Shown: positions 38,120 through 51,753 of the stretch, piece by piece
Layout: each line of letters starts with the position of its first letter
How positions within the stretch are numbered: the first letter of the stretch is position 1
DNA from: Otis tarda
Lineage: Eukaryota; Chordata; Aves; Otidiformes; Otididae
Length of the DNA stretch: 64,000 nt
Assembly: GCA_026413225.1 (NCBI GenBank)
Contig: CM048553.1
Location: 133,082,190-133,146,189 of the forward strand
Direction: 5' to 3'
The notes under the pieces: generated by a model
What the model was told of the DNA's origin: nothing
Database searches by the model: none
The model's input: the letters and a program-made list of their open reading frames with translations, nothing else
Made by a program: the position numbers and the translations under genes

Positions 38120-41100
38120 CAACTCAAACTGGCTGATGATAAATACCCCACCTATTTACACACTCCATCTATCTGCCCACAAGTGTATACAATAAGAGGA
38201 GGTGTGGATGTTTAGGAAGTCAGTTTACACATCGATGATTTCCATCATTTTCACTTGCCTAATCACTTGGCTTTTCCAGTGACCCATTTCTGTAGCAACT
38301 GCCACCTCACTGCAATTACGCTGTCTCACACTCATTGGACAACCTTTGGAAGGTGCACATACTCATTTATCAAAGCCAGGGAACACGCTGGTACCTTCCA
38401 ATGTGATGTTTATGGGCTTCCCCACAGAGCACCTCCAAGTGCTACGCATTGAATGTTAACAGGGACTGTAGTTCAGCAGCCTGGTCTGCTGACAGCGAAC
38501 TCCGTTCTCACTGCTCATGGTGCATTGCTTGCAGCCTCCCAGCTTGCAAACCATATGGATCCCTCACCCAGAGCAGAGCAGGAGGAAATGAGAGAAGAGC
38601 AGACCAGAGGGCAGAAACAACGCTTGAGATCAGCAGCTGGAGGAAGGCACCCTGAGGTGGCTCTGGTGAAGGAGAAAAAAAAAGACAAGGCTTCAACAGT
38701 CTTCCTTTCTCATAAGGCTTCTTACGTGGCTTGTTTTTATTTACCTTGTCTTTTCTTCTTCACGGACAATAGGACTATACATACTAAAAGGAATTGGCAA
38801 GAATGTACCCTTTCACACCTTAAATTTACTTGTGTGTGCTGGACAAGTGAGCAGGGCAAAGTGGCCAGGTTCACACGCTCTCCCTAAATAGCTGCCTTCA
38901 TATTGCCACTGTTGAAGACAGGATGAAATCTCCAAAATCATGAAAATGACTAAAAAATGGTGTTTGAGATCATTCTGATTCTTTTAACTTTATTTTCCGA
39001 TGCAAAAGATTGAGCACACTGATCATGTCCTCAGACTCATCTTTCTGCCTCCTGGGAAGTTTTAATTACACAGTGGTGTCCTCGTCTAGATAGCATCCGC
39101 ATTAGAGCCAAAACAGCTTAATTAACTCTACTACATAAAGAAAAGAAGGAAAATCGAGATGAATACCACACATAATCAAGAACTGTGAGACAGTGGGACT
39201 GACTTAGACAAAAAACACCAAATGCTATGGCTTACACATCAAGCTGTAAGCCCTGCTCACCACCAAGCCTTGTGCTTGGAATTCATTTTCCAAGCCTGTT
39301 AGTTACCATTTTTAGATCACTCCTACAAGCTGGCAAAACAAAGCCACATTCAAATGGAAACTCATTTCACAGGCCCAGTCAATCATGGCACTCTGTTGCT
39401 GTCCATCTTGTTGTGCATCACCCTGTTGTGTCATGGCAGGCTGAAGAACCCGCTGTGCCACATCACTGCCATGACTCCAGGTCAGCTCTACAGTACCTAG
39501 CTTTGGGATTTTCAGTACTGTAGATGTAGAGCAAGGAACTGAATTGCAGGTTGTAATATCTACACAAGGAGAAGCATAAATACGGTGTGCAGCATGAGTC
39601 CCAGGCTTGCACAGCTACACATAATCAGTCCCTGAACCAGTCAGGGCAAGCCTCCATGAGACACGGTTTTGGTGGTGAGTTCAGTATGCAAAGAGGTATA
39701 CTCGCTTTTCGTGAGGTAGATGCTGCAATGGGAGATGTCTGAGTAAATTCTACGTAATATATCACAAATGAGTTCAGAGTTGAGTTTTATAAGGGAGGTC
39801 AATCTGAGAGCATTTATCCACATGACAAATGGACTGAAAATAGTGGCTCTAAATATTTGTTTAGCACTTGATACATCCATCTGGAAGGTAACACTGCTCT
39901 CATACAGCTTGAGAATTCCTACGGCCTGTGTCTTTGCCCAGGGTCACCCACAAACCAGGAGGGGTGGATTTGGGCTTCATGGCCCCCGTTCCTTTCTCTC
40001 TCCGCTGGTGTGATATCCTTACAGCCACTGCGAAGGCAACAGTGGAAATGGAGACTGTTTGCATATATGACATTGCTTCACTAGAAGCTCATGAGGATAT
40101 TTACATGTGACATTGCACGACAGCTGAATAATACTTTTAGTAAAAGCATAACTCAGTCAGTGTCTTCAGCCTGCTGACTCTGCTTTTCATAACACGTTTT
40201 ATCAATGTCAGGAAGCTGTCAAAAGCTATAAACGGCGCTGAAGGAAAGTGCTAATGTCATTTCCCCAAGTCTCTGATCTACATGATGGGAAAATATTAAC
40301 ACAGAGATATTAACACAAGATATTTCTTGTTCTAAAGGTGCAGGGATTTTAACTCAACTGAAGTTTTTAGAAGATGTAGATAGATTTTTCAGCCAGCATC
40401 AATCAATATAGTTTATATTCACTTCAGCTTAAACAAGCTGACTTTTACTGAGGATATTGACAAATCTGCTATTACTTATTGGAAATAATGAGCTGGGCAG
40501 AAAAAGCTTCATCATATGGCCACACAAGGCCAATTCAGTCTCACTTGGGTTTTGAATTGGAGGAAATATTAATGAACAGGGTTAAATCCTTCTATGGAAA
40601 GCCCAAAAGCGAGTCAGGGTGCTGTGAGGACCACGGTGCTGCTCGGTGGCAGCATGGACAGCGGGGCAGAGTCCTCACCGACAAGGGACCAGCATGCTGA
40701 GCAGCCAGCCTGGGGCAGGATCAGGTCAAGGGCAGTGACTGGAGTCAGACACAGAGGGGTGGTCACCAAGCAAGTCTGCAGCAGCAAGACATGTCCAAGG
40801 GTGAGATGGGAAGCTACGCTGGTGGGGCTGGATCAGGGCCAGAACCACGGCAGCAGGAGCCGGGGCACAGGCATCACAGCAGCACAGCAGCAATGTAGCA
40901 TAGGCGGGGGCCAGGGGTAAAGCTTCAGCTAAAAAGCAGCTTCCAGGAGGCAGGAGGAGCAGGCCCTTGCTCTGTGTTTATTCACAACAGCCCTTATCAG
41001 CAGAGGAGCCGACCTTGGACGCAGCCAGCTATGCTACAGCAGGGGATGTGCCCAGCGCCCCAGCAAGGCGGTTTGGTTTTTCCATCCCCATTTAGAAACA

Positions 41101-44100
41101 TAATTTTCTCCACCTTCTCCTAATCTCCTTCGACAGATAGCAGTCAGAAAACAACTGTATCTCATTAGTGTGAATTAAAATTTTCCCAAATCTTCAGCAG
41201 GCTAATTGCTGAGTGACTTCACAATAAAAGGAGAATGAAAGCATATTTTAATTTCAGGACTAAAACTGGGGGATTAGGAGAAGACAGGTTTAGATAAGCT
41301 ACTGGGAAGAGTTTTTTAACATACGGCACACTCTCCTTTGCAGGGAGCGTGAAAACCCAGGGAGTTATCCTTGTAGATTAAAGTAATCCATTTAGAGGAG
41401 CTGGTCTGTCCTTGGTGAAAAAACCCCACAAAATACATGTTACTACTACTGTTGCTCCCACTACTAAACACATCTGCCACCTTATCTGGACTGTGTGGAG
41501 CAGCCGTGCTGTCAATGTGGCTTTAATACCCAGTGAGGACAGATATCTCAGGTAGGCTTGAGGTGGACAGGCAGCCCAGCAGCTTCCCTCGCCCCTTTGA
41601 AGTTCCCTGCATAGAGACTCTGAGGAATGACTCAACACAACAGCACTGGAGACGGATCCAGCAGCACTGGATGGAAATGCATACAGAGCAAGCTCTCCTT
41701 CCCCATTCTCCTATACAAATGGTAGTGCCTGTGGAAAGAGGCAGAAAAACTCTGATTAATGCGGTTGCTTTAATTTTATTTATTTTATGCTATGTGTGTG
41801 GTGATAAGAAACAGTAATGGAGAAGACAAGAGGCACATTGAGAGCCAGAGAGGGGACATATGGCCAAGTTATAGTATTAAATATATTAACTTTTCAGTGC
41901 TTATTGTATTACTTAAATATTGGCAATTGGGAGGTGAGCAGTCGCATGTTGTAACTGAGATGGAGCCTAAGTTAGGTCTGAAGAAAGGAGAAATTAGAGA
42001 GTGTGCAGAATCAGACAGGAAAATCCTGACCCAGAGGTTAATTTTGATGTTTCGTAGGACTCTTCACTGGCAGAGCAGCCACCACCTAATCCTTCCCAGT
42101 GACTGCCTTGGGAAGAGGAAGCAACCTTCCCAGTTGTGGAGGTCAGTGATTCCCTCATGAACCAGCAGGAAACTGATATCACTTACCTGCCTCTGAGAGT
42201 GGGAAGAGACCTTTACGGGAACCTGAACCCACCAGAGAGCAGTTTTTCAGCCGTGGTGCCCTGGAGAGCATCATGGACTTCTGCAGGGGACAGTACGCAG
42301 GGCCCTGGGGGTGTATGGAGCGGACTGCCCAAGGGAGTGTTTGAGGCAACAACTGTCAGTGCATTTGGACCTAAAATGATTGAATGTCCATGGATCTTCT
42401 TTTCTAGATGTAGCAGCGGATATGTGGTTTGTGATGGAATGGGAAATCAGGAATACTGGGGACATTTTCCCCCATCCTCATTGCACACATTGCTAAGGTC
42501 TAACAACAGACACCCACCATCAGCTCTTTCTCAGCACCACCTCGTACAGCCTGAAGCCTGAGCAATGCCATTTGACGTTCAGATCCTACAGGGATCTTAC
42601 ATGTGTGTGAGTCAAGATAGGTATCTGGTCTATGCTTGCTTTTTACATGAGGTAGGAGGGAACTGCAAAGTTTTAGCTGTAAAGTAATACAGCTGAGGAG
42701 TATTTCAAGAATATATATTGCAAAAGTTACATTAAATGATCAAGGCAAGAGTGTCCAACCCTTCAGCTTTTATACATTCGCTGACTTAGACCTGTATTTC
42801 TGTGTGCAAAGTTCAGAAATCCAGAATATTTATCGACCTAGCAGTTTTCATTCCATGACTAGGTAAACTGCTAGGAGAAATGAGCTATTTGAGCTTTTTT
42901 TTTTCATCAGAACTCTCATACATTCGTCACTCTGAGGAAGATTAAAGTGTGACAAAGAGGCTCATCACTCCTGCAATCTCACATAGAGAATATGTGAAGA
43001 AAAAAGAGATGAAAGTGTTGGGGGGAATTTTCCATAATTAGGTACCCTTGAAAGAGACTATGTTGGCCCTGCATATGCCAGAATGGAGAATCAGAGGGGC
43101 TTAATAAAAATAATTCACAATAATTTGTGTCCCATGCTTCTATCTTCTCCCAGAATAGATATTTTCCCAGCCCACAGTAGGAAATAATGGTCCTGAAGAG
43201 AGGAGAAAGGGAGAGGGAAGAGCAAACCTCTTGTAGATAAAGCTTTTGTAGATGCTGCTCTGGCCTGCAGCTGGACTCACCTCTCCAAACCTTTCAGGGT
43301 TAATCTGGCCAAGAGCTCACTTCCAAAGTAATCAAGAAACCAGTTCCTGCTGAAATTCAGGGTGACCTGGGAAATCTGATGCTTTGAACTTGACCTATTC
43401 CTCTCTGGGTATCCTGCATGCCTTACGCTGGGTCACGACAGACTAAGGTTGCTTCTTCAAGCTGTTGGAAAGAGGATTGACATGGGATGGAGGCAGACCA
43501 CGTGGAAAAGGCTCCACCGGCTCTTCAGCTGAATAGAGCTAAAGGAAGAAGACATCCCAGGCAAATAATTACTAAGGAGTAACAACGTGTTCAAGTCACA
43601 GAAAGGAAGTGGCTGCAGGGATCTCTCACTTTACGTGACATAAATATGTGTGTATTCATTCTTTGAATATTTTATACTGCTCTGGCTTGTAGCATGCATT
43701 CTGCTTCTGTGCCCTGGCTTGAATGCCGTATTTCGTATGTTTGCAACAGTCTCAAGAAATAAAATATATGAGAAACATTTTTAAAGGGAAAAGAAAGATG
43801 ATCTCCTAAAAGAAAAATAAGCAAGATGGGCATTTCCATCCCTAGTATGGAACAGGCAACAGATGGAGTGGTGAAAAATGTGCCTGCAGGGCAAAGTTCT
43901 ACTCTGATCACTCTCCCGCCCACAGCAGACAGTTTTAGTTTCAAGCACTGAGGATTATGCGCTATGGAGCTACACTTTGTTAATTTATTATCCCTCACGT
44001 TAATCTGGTGTGTAAATCATGAGAACAGGTAAGTGTGTAGCAAAAGGCGTAGACTGCTCTACTCTATCCAGCAAGCAGAGTTAGATTAGGATGCTCAAAC

Positions 44101-44550
44101 ATGAAGAAACTTTTACATGTCAGTTTAAAAAGCTCACAAGTTTTCTATGTTAAAATACCCCCATCAGTCCACTAGCAGTTTTCCAGGAACAGGGTAGAAA
44201 CTACTGCATACAAAATGGAGAGAGGGAAATTCTAAAAAAGAAAATATTTTCAGTATTAAGTCTCTAAGAATTCCTTAGAATGAGATAAAGAAAGTAGTTC
44301 AGAGTTAAAGAAAAAATTTTGGACAACCACTTTTTAAGCAATAACATTGAGTCAAAAGAGAAAGCTTTTTTCTTTTTTAATAACTCCATGTTGTATTGAT
44401 ATGCACAGTGGTGAAGCCTTCTCTTTGCCATCCAATACACAAATGGAGTTTCACGTCTTTCTGGATTAGGTTTTGTCCATATATCAGTTTTCTCACCCCT
44501 TTGGAGGTGTCTCTTTCTTCCTGCTGACCCACTAAAAGAGAGCCTAGATG

Positions 44551-44838
44551 AATCATAGAATCACAGAATAGTTTGGATTGGAAGAGTCCTTTAAAGGTCA
44601 TCTAGTCCAACACCCCTGCAAGAAGCAGGGACATCTCCAACCAGATCACGTTGCTCAGAGCCCCGTCCAACCTGGCCTTGAATGTTTCCAGGGATGGGCC
44701 ATCCACCACCTCTCTGGGAAACCTGTTCCAGTGTTCCACTACCCTCATTGTAAACAATTTCTTCCTTATATCTGGTCTGAATCTGCCCTCTTTTAGTTTC
44801 CAACCATTACACCTCGTCCTATCGCAACAGGCCCTACT
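44551..44838 (-). mobile_element. CR1 LINE fragment, 3' end (sense on minus strand)
   Basis: The plus strand starts AATCATAGAATCACAGAATAG and runs through the complement of CR1 3' sequence to GGCCCTACTAAAAATTTC. The minus-strand translation includes CCDRTRCNGWKLKEGRFRPD and MRVVEHWNRFPREVVDGP, the recognisable end of CR1 ORF2. It is 5'-truncated at about 290 bases and lies in the intergenic part of the window. Confidence 0.95.
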
Positions 44839-47800
44839 AAAAATTTCATTCCGAATTGATGACCCATTTATGAGCAAGACATCAAACTTGGTGATGTCTA
44901 AACCTAAATGCGACAAACTGGAGCATTAATCATTTATATTAAGCAGCTAAAACAGACAATATGAATTCCCTGCGAGTAGTTCCCTATTTGAGTACTGTCT
45001 GTAAGCAGTCATACTTTCTACATCTTGAGCAAGAGTTTTACCTCTGATTTCAAGCCAGGTGTATCTTCAGACATGACAAACCGGCTCAGAAATCACACGG
45101 ATATTTCAGAAAAGTGTGCAAAAACCTGTTCTTCGAGATGCCTACTTGGAGCTACTGAAACTGTGGAATGATAAGGCAATACATAAATAAGTTACTGAGT
45201 CTACAGATAAGATGATACTCTAAGAAAACACTGCCTTGCTTGGGGAACAGTTCCCAGATGTTTCCTGCAATATGTGAGGAATCAAAAGGAAACATCAAAA
45301 ACCACAGAACCATCTTTGCGGACAACTGGTGTGCAGCCACATACTGAATTTCGGTCAGCTTCAGTAGAGTGTAGTGATGTTTGTGTCCACCTATGGGTGG
45401 ACATACCATCCACCCATGGGGTGTCCACCTATCGGTGGTCAAATTATCATGCATATTTAAAAGGCTCTTCTCCTTGTTTGTGGAAATGGAAATGGGAGCT
45501 CCTGCAACACAGTATGCACAAAGGAAGTATTCCACAGAGGTGCCAATCAATAAATTATGACTTGCTCTGGGCACATCTCAACCGTACCAACTGTGCTTAT
45601 CTGGTAGGAAGACCTTGCTTTAGGATACATCAGTGAAAGATGCATCCAAAAAGTGTGTGTGATCCATGCAGAAAGGCTGGGGAGGGGGACACATAGTAGA
45701 GAACAAAAATAGTTAGAGATCTGGGAAGTGTTAAAAAGCGCAAGAAAAATCCGAGGGGGACAGAGATTATGTGAAAATTAAAATACAGAGAAGTGGGCAT
45801 AATCTGAGGCACCCCCTGGAATGGCTCTCTGGGAATAAGGGGAGGCTGCTGATGAAAGAAAAGTAAGAGAAAACAACAGAACTTTTGTCTTGTTTTGGTC
45901 CATTCTTGCAGGGTAGGAGCAATCAACTCATAAATTTATTGCTGGCACATGACAGAATGCAACAACACTTGTTGAGTGTTAGATTGTGATGATAAATGTT
46001 TTTGAAAGAAAAAGCATAAATGCTTGAATATGATTATAATAATTATTATTATTTTTAAAAAGAGACTGCTTACATATAAGGCTTACTAATTGTTCTACAG
46101 GAGGAGGATTAACAAGTAGAGTGCAGCCTAAGTGGTCAAAGGTACCTGAAAAATGTGGTTTATTTCTGGACTTCATGTACCACCAGTGTAATACACGCAA
46201 AACCACTCGACTATGTTGGGCAATGTGCTAGAATTCACAAACTTAATGGTTTGAAACATCACTTGCTTCATCATTAGCAAAATCTCAGTCCAGTACCATT
46301 AATTTAATAATTTGCAGATATTCCCTTATATCAGAATAACAGCTTTCTAACTACTCTTCCTCAGTTGATGGGCAGGCAATAAATAGATGATCCACCTACG
46401 CACAGGTCACTGTCAGATTTAGCTAGGTTCTAGGTTAAAAAATCAGATTTATTTGCCAGTCATTTCCCTTGCATTCCCTTGCAGATGTTTGGAGCAACAG
46501 TAGCATCCAGTGGTCAAAATGTTAATTACATTATATAAGAGCATTGCATGCTGGTAGCCTCTTACTACTGCATCTTCCCTGCTATAAAAAAGAGGTGAGA
46601 GCAAGCCTTGAAAACTCAGGATCGTGCTTACAGTGCACAAAACTAAACTCACGCACAGTAATACATCGGTCTTGGTGTGTTTCTCCTGCTCATGCCAAGT
46701 GAGATGTACTGACCTTTATGTTTGTAAATACTAGGATGGAGACCTTCCCGTCTGGCTGGACATCAGTGCACAGGGATGCCATGCACCAGGTCATGTTATA
46801 AGGAAACAGGGAGGGATGGGGGACAGGAGGAAGGTGCAGTGGCCTTGGGCTGATGTCTGAGGATGAACCGCTGAGCACAGGACACTGCAGGGTAGCTGTG
46901 CTTCAGTGCTCTGACTCATCCTCTGCTCAGGGACCTCAGGCACCAGGCACAGCTCAAAGCAGCTGAGAAGTTATAGTTCTGTCCTGGAAATAGGATGCCA
47001 GCACTGCAAGGTGGAGTTTGACTTTTCAAGTCAGGGAAGTAGGAGAGATGTTCTTAGAGGAAGCAGACATCTATCTGTTTGTTGGTGAGGGCACAGATTT
47101 GGGTGGGGGGGACAGGGGGAAATCTGCATTCCTCCTCCTCAAAGGCTCTTTGTCGTCACCTGGGCTGGGGAGTGAGAAATAGGGTCAAAATAGAGTCCCA
47201 CACTGAGAGGACACGCCTTGCTTGTGCTTTGTGGACTACAAGAAACAAGTTACCTTAAATAAAGGCTCTGCATGTGCTCAAGGACATGACGAAAGGAAGT
47301 GACTTTCTGCTTTCACCTGCCCTGCTCTCATTAATCACACTGCAAGTGAGGGAGCTTCCAGATGTTCGTGGAGGAGAGCTGAGTTTAATCATCCCAGCAA
47401 CACAGGTACTAACCAGACAGCAGGGAGCACATTGTCCAGTCAGGAAAGCAAGAGCTTGAAGACAAGGTGATTAGACCAGGATGTCAGAAATGTAGCAAGT
47501 GCCAACTATGGTTAGACATCTAGGGCTAATTTTTCCCTGGAAATGCAATAAAGGAGAAAAAAAATAATAATAAAAAGATAAGAAACAGCTTTTAGGAGGT
47601 CCAACGTTCACGTCCTTGTGCTGTGTCAGCATCAGGAGTGAAGAATCGCAGGAGCAAACCTGGCTGCAGTTTTATAGGTGTGCCGAGAGCTCTGTCTCTC
47701 ACGGACAAGGTGCTCTGGTCCCTCCAACACCAGCAGACTTGTTTTCCTGCACTCCTGTAGTCTTCCAGTGTACCATTGCTCCCTGAGGCCACAAAACTTG

Positions 47801-50800
47801 GCAGGGGCAGTTAATGATTCTCTGAGCCCCATTGATGTCTCCCTGCTCCCATACAAACATTAGCCAAGGTAGAGGGAAAGCAGCTGCGAGGGCTGGTTCA
47901 CTTTCTTTTCGCTCCTCCTTTTTTAACAGTAGAATTTTGCAGATCTTACACAGAACCATGTTTGCCCAAAGTGCTGGAGAGAGGAATTCTCTCTCACCAT
48001 CTTTACGGATATGTATGCCTCTCCACAGAAATATTGTGAACGGGTCAGATACTGAGGCATATGCAGGGAGAGCTCGCCCCGAGGGCAGGTATGTTATTTA
48101 GGTTCCAGTCTGCCGCACATGCCTATGTGGATGTGCTTTCAAAATTATTTCCTTCAGGTTCATACTATCTGACATGAAATGGAGCATCTCCACAAAGAAC
48201 AATCTTTTACAGAAGAGCTTCTCACTGCTTCCCTGGGAATGCATTGGGAATTTTCCACCATGCATGTGCTCGGTGCAGTGGTGCTCACCATGTTGGTGCT
48301 GAGCCCTGCATGCCGCGGGACCGCTTGATGAGTCTCAGTGGGATACATGGCACAAATAACTTCACTCCAGTCTTTGGGACAAATTGAAGGGCTTTTCTCT
48401 CCCCACGTCACCCAACTGCTCAGGTAGGCTGTGACATTTTGAAACTGCCAGCATCTATGGGCGCATGGCAGCTCTTCATGCTGTGATGGTGTTAGGGTGG
48501 TAAATGCCATTGCTTGTGTCTCAAGATTTTTCAGGTGTTTTCTTCAAGGGAGAAGGGAGAATGAATGCCACACACAGTGGGCAGACATGGGCTAGTCCTC
48601 ATTGCATGGGAACTTAAAGCACTGTAACCTCTTATTCTGTCTGATGCATGTTAACAGAATCGGCCTTCCTGCTCTTATCCTGAAGCACCTGTCCTCTCCT
48701 GCAGAAAGCAATGAAGCCTTCTGCTGCCTCACAGAGCAAAACTTTAGCTCTCCTCTCTGAAGCTGAGACTGAAAATGAGCCGTACATGGGAGCTATTAAC
48801 AGGAAGATTAAGGCAATAGAGCAATACCTATTTCAAATCATAATTGTGCACTGCATTCTGCACAGCACGTGGGGAAAGCAAAGGAGAGAGCTTTGCCACA
48901 GTGGAGACATGAAGGCTCAGTGACTTTCCAGAGGTTTTCATGTCACTTCTGAAAATCTAACCACGTGGGATACATAATATGGGATGTATACATCCCATGG
49001 AGCACCACATTTGGCTGCACCACGAACCATCCGTGGGGCCTGCTGTGCTTGTGGTGCCCCGTGAATATTAGACACTGGGGTACAAGGTCAAGGTAGGTTC
49101 ATAATCCGTACAAAAGCTGTCTTGCAAATGCTTTGTGAAACCTGCATGGGAAATCCAAAGTGTTCACAAAAATAGTGTTCCTATACTTAAACAAAATGCA
49201 ACCTCAGTATCCCTAAAGTGCACCTACTAAAAAAGCAAACAGCAGTAAATGTGCAAACACCCATAACACGTACACTGTGGAAACAAAGAGATTTCAATTA
49301 ATGAATAAAAGTGATTTACAGTGAGATAATGGAAGTATGGGAGAGGGCTCACAGCCGCAGTGGGCATTTTTTCTCTTTGAGACTGTGCAGGGATCTCTTG
49401 TGCCTAGAGCAGCATAGGTCTGAGGGATAACAAGAGCTGGCTTATTCCAGGTTGCCTAGTTTCTGTGGTAACAATGCTAAAAATCACATCACAGTCCATT
49501 CTGGAAAGCTGTGTCCCAAGGACACGGCATAGATATGCAAAACCCTAGAGGTAGGGAGTCCTTTTCAGATATTCCTCTCAGGTTTCTCGGTATGCTGATG
49601 TAGGAGAGCACCCTGGCATGAGCATCTGGTATCTAATGGGCTGCACACTGGCTGCCTGCTGCTTTGCATTTATTGATTCTTGGCAGAGGCTGCATCGGTT
49701 CTGAGGCTGTAGGACTAGAAGTCTAATTAGCAGGATAAGCAAGGGAGGTCTAAGAGATCATCTGGGTGAAAACTGCTCGTGAAGGCAGGCAAACAGGTGC
49801 TGTGTGTTTATACTCTGCAAGCTTTCTTACCTGTTAGACACCATATTCTGAACTGCATAACAAACAGCAAAGAAAGTGCACTTAGGAACAGTCATCAGAA
49901 CCAGACACAGTGTGGTACCGGTGCTCGTCACACCGCTGCCTCCTGCCAGTGTGCTCAGCCCAGGGCAACACGGGCAGCTTGTTGCCCAACCCAGCAAAAA
50001 GGAAGATCTGACCAGCGATGACAGTGCCTTGCTAGAGCCCTCTCTGAATCTGAAATAACATTTTGTCTCCCCTGTGGCCATGATCAGATTCCTTGTCCAA
50101 TCACCAGTCCTATTTTGCAAGCAGTTCCAGAGTAAGAGGAGTTTGTGGCTTTGCTTTGCAATGTGCTCCTTCCTCGTGCTTTGCTTGTTACCAAAAATAA
50201 GGCCAGCAATAAATTTAATTCTAGGAAAGGCTCTGCTATCAAAAGCTTCTTAGCAAAACAATATTTTAACAGAAGGCAAAATGACTTCCTAAGATCTGTG
50301 AAGGTAATAAACTAACCTGGGCTTCTTACCCTGATTTCCTACAGTAATTCCCAGCCCAGTCAAACAGCACAATTCACAGCTCTTTTGTCTGTAAACACAT
50401 TTCAAGGCCATTTGAGTAGAATGAGGTGTGGGTATTCAGGCTGATTTGTTTAGTGTTTCCCAGCTGTTCCCATCCTCCTTTCTGTCCTTGAGCTTCTCAG
50501 CTATGCCTGAGATAAAGTGTGATTTCACTCTAGGGTCTCATGCAGGGCAGCAAGGGCTGGTTTTGTCTTGCAACGCACCTGTGAGCCATTTTCCAGAATT
50601 TTCCCAGGCACTTCCGGATGTAACCAGAATAGCCTGCCAGTGCAAAGTGATGTAGGAAAACACTTGTAGTCAAACCAAAAATTGTGGTTTATAGGTGCCA
50701 GATAAATAAATGCTTTCACTTTCTCTAATGTAAAATTATTCCCAAACTGAATAGCAATAAAACCTCTTGCCAGGTCTTCAGTTGCACTGATGTGAGGACA

Positions 50801-51499
50801 CACACACTGTTTCAACATCCCTCTGCCTCTAAAATGCAAGTCTTTGGCCTATACAAGGTGCATTTGAAGATAAACCCCAGGCCTGCAGGTGGAGCAGTAG
50901 CAGCATTGCAAAATAGCATCAGAGCCCCCTAACATCTTCAGATCCCTGTGTATGGGAAATACAGCTGCAAAACAGAGCCCCCCAAAACTGGAGGGCAACT
51001 GCAGCTTGTTGGGAAATATGGTGCAATTAATACTAAAGAAAGAAGAGCCAGAAAGGAGAAACACTAGCTGCAAATATTAAAAGTACTTTCCTGAAATAGA
51101 TCCTTTATCTAAAAACCTTGGAAGTAACATTTTATTTCTTCAGAGTTTAAAGTTGTCACTAAAGTAGTCGTAGGAATGCAACACAAAGGTTTTGTTACTG
51201 CTTGTGATTCAAAACAATGTGTAGTTGTTCAAAATCTTTGAACCAGCCTAGCATTTATAACGCTTGTAAAGTTGGTTTAACTAGACCGGCAGAAGGTCAA
51301 GGTCTTGCTTTTAGGACTCAAACTTGAGTGTTATCCTCCACAAAGACATTCCTTCAAGAAAGGAGACTCTGTAGTGCAGACTAAGGCTGTTGCTTTTGCT
51401 TTTATGAGCAGATACTGTGTGACTCCGTGTCTTGTTAAATGTACCTGGAAAGATTTCATACACTTCTATGGTCATATGTTCCTCAGGAAAAATAAATTA
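44839..51499. other. intergenic DNA, nothing recognised beyond a small hairpin repeat
   Basis: Mixed AT-rich sequence with the small repeat at 45383-45438 and an imperfect ATT/TAA stretch near 46030-46060. Open frames up to 140 codons look random. Confidence 0.7.
45383..45438. repeat. repeated hairpin-forming unit (GTCCACC / GGTGGAC)
   Basis: GTCCACCTATGGGTGGAC at 45385-45402 is a perfect 7-bp stem with a four-base loop. A second, slightly changed copy (GTCCACCTATCGGTGG) starts at 45423, 38 bases later, and CATCCACCCATGGGGTG lies between them. It may be a small tandem duplication. No coding or RNA-gene role is supported. Confidence 0.7.
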
Positions 51500-51753
51500 A
51501 GGGGGCAGGGGACTTATGGCAGAGGTTGATAAAATCATGGTTGATGCAGAAAATGAAAGCAGAGAACAATTTTATCTCACAACACACAAAAAAAAATCAG
51601 GAGGCATGAAACAAAACAGTTACAATAATAGAAAATACTTCTTAGCACCACACAGCGTTAAGCTGTGGAGCTCCTTGTCACAGGACACTGGGAGCGTGGG
51701 AAGTTCCTGTAAGTTCAAGGAGCAATTGGACAAAAAAAAAAAAAAAAAAAAAA
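51500..51753 (+). mobile_element. old CR1-type LINE fragment (ancient subfamily), ending in a run of 22 A
   Basis: The order AAATACTTCTT..CACACAGCG, then AAGCTGTGGAGCTCCTTGTC, ACAGGACACTGG and TTCAAGGAGCAATTGGACAAA follows the 3' part of the ancient amniote CR1/L3-like elements. That ORF2 end reads VKLWNSLPQ..F KxQLDK; the translation here has VKLWSSLSQDTGS and FKEQLDKKK. It is much more diverged than the other CR1 copies. The A run is probably slippage growth of the GACAAA motif, since CR1 elements do not end in poly(A). Confidence 0.75.

Larger units (their letters stand above)
29601..44550. other. intergenic DNA upstream of TPD52, no gene recognised
   Basis: CpG content falls off gradually to about 29.9 kb, then the sequence becomes ordinary AT-rich DNA. 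The largest open frame (138 codons near 35.6 kb) has no recognisable domain. Distal noncoding 5' exons of TPD52 could lie here and would not be visible without transcript data. In mammals the next gene upstream of TPD52 is ZBTB10, at a distance; no ZBTB10 coding sequence is seen. Confidence 0.7.

Noticed and set aside
42136-42561. 141-codon plus-strand frame
   Set aside because: Composition is ordinary and no family is recognised. There is no support as an exon.
45152-45574. 140-codon minus-strand frame
   Set aside because: It runs through the small hairpin repeat, overlaps a 120-codon frame on the other strand, and has no recognisable content.
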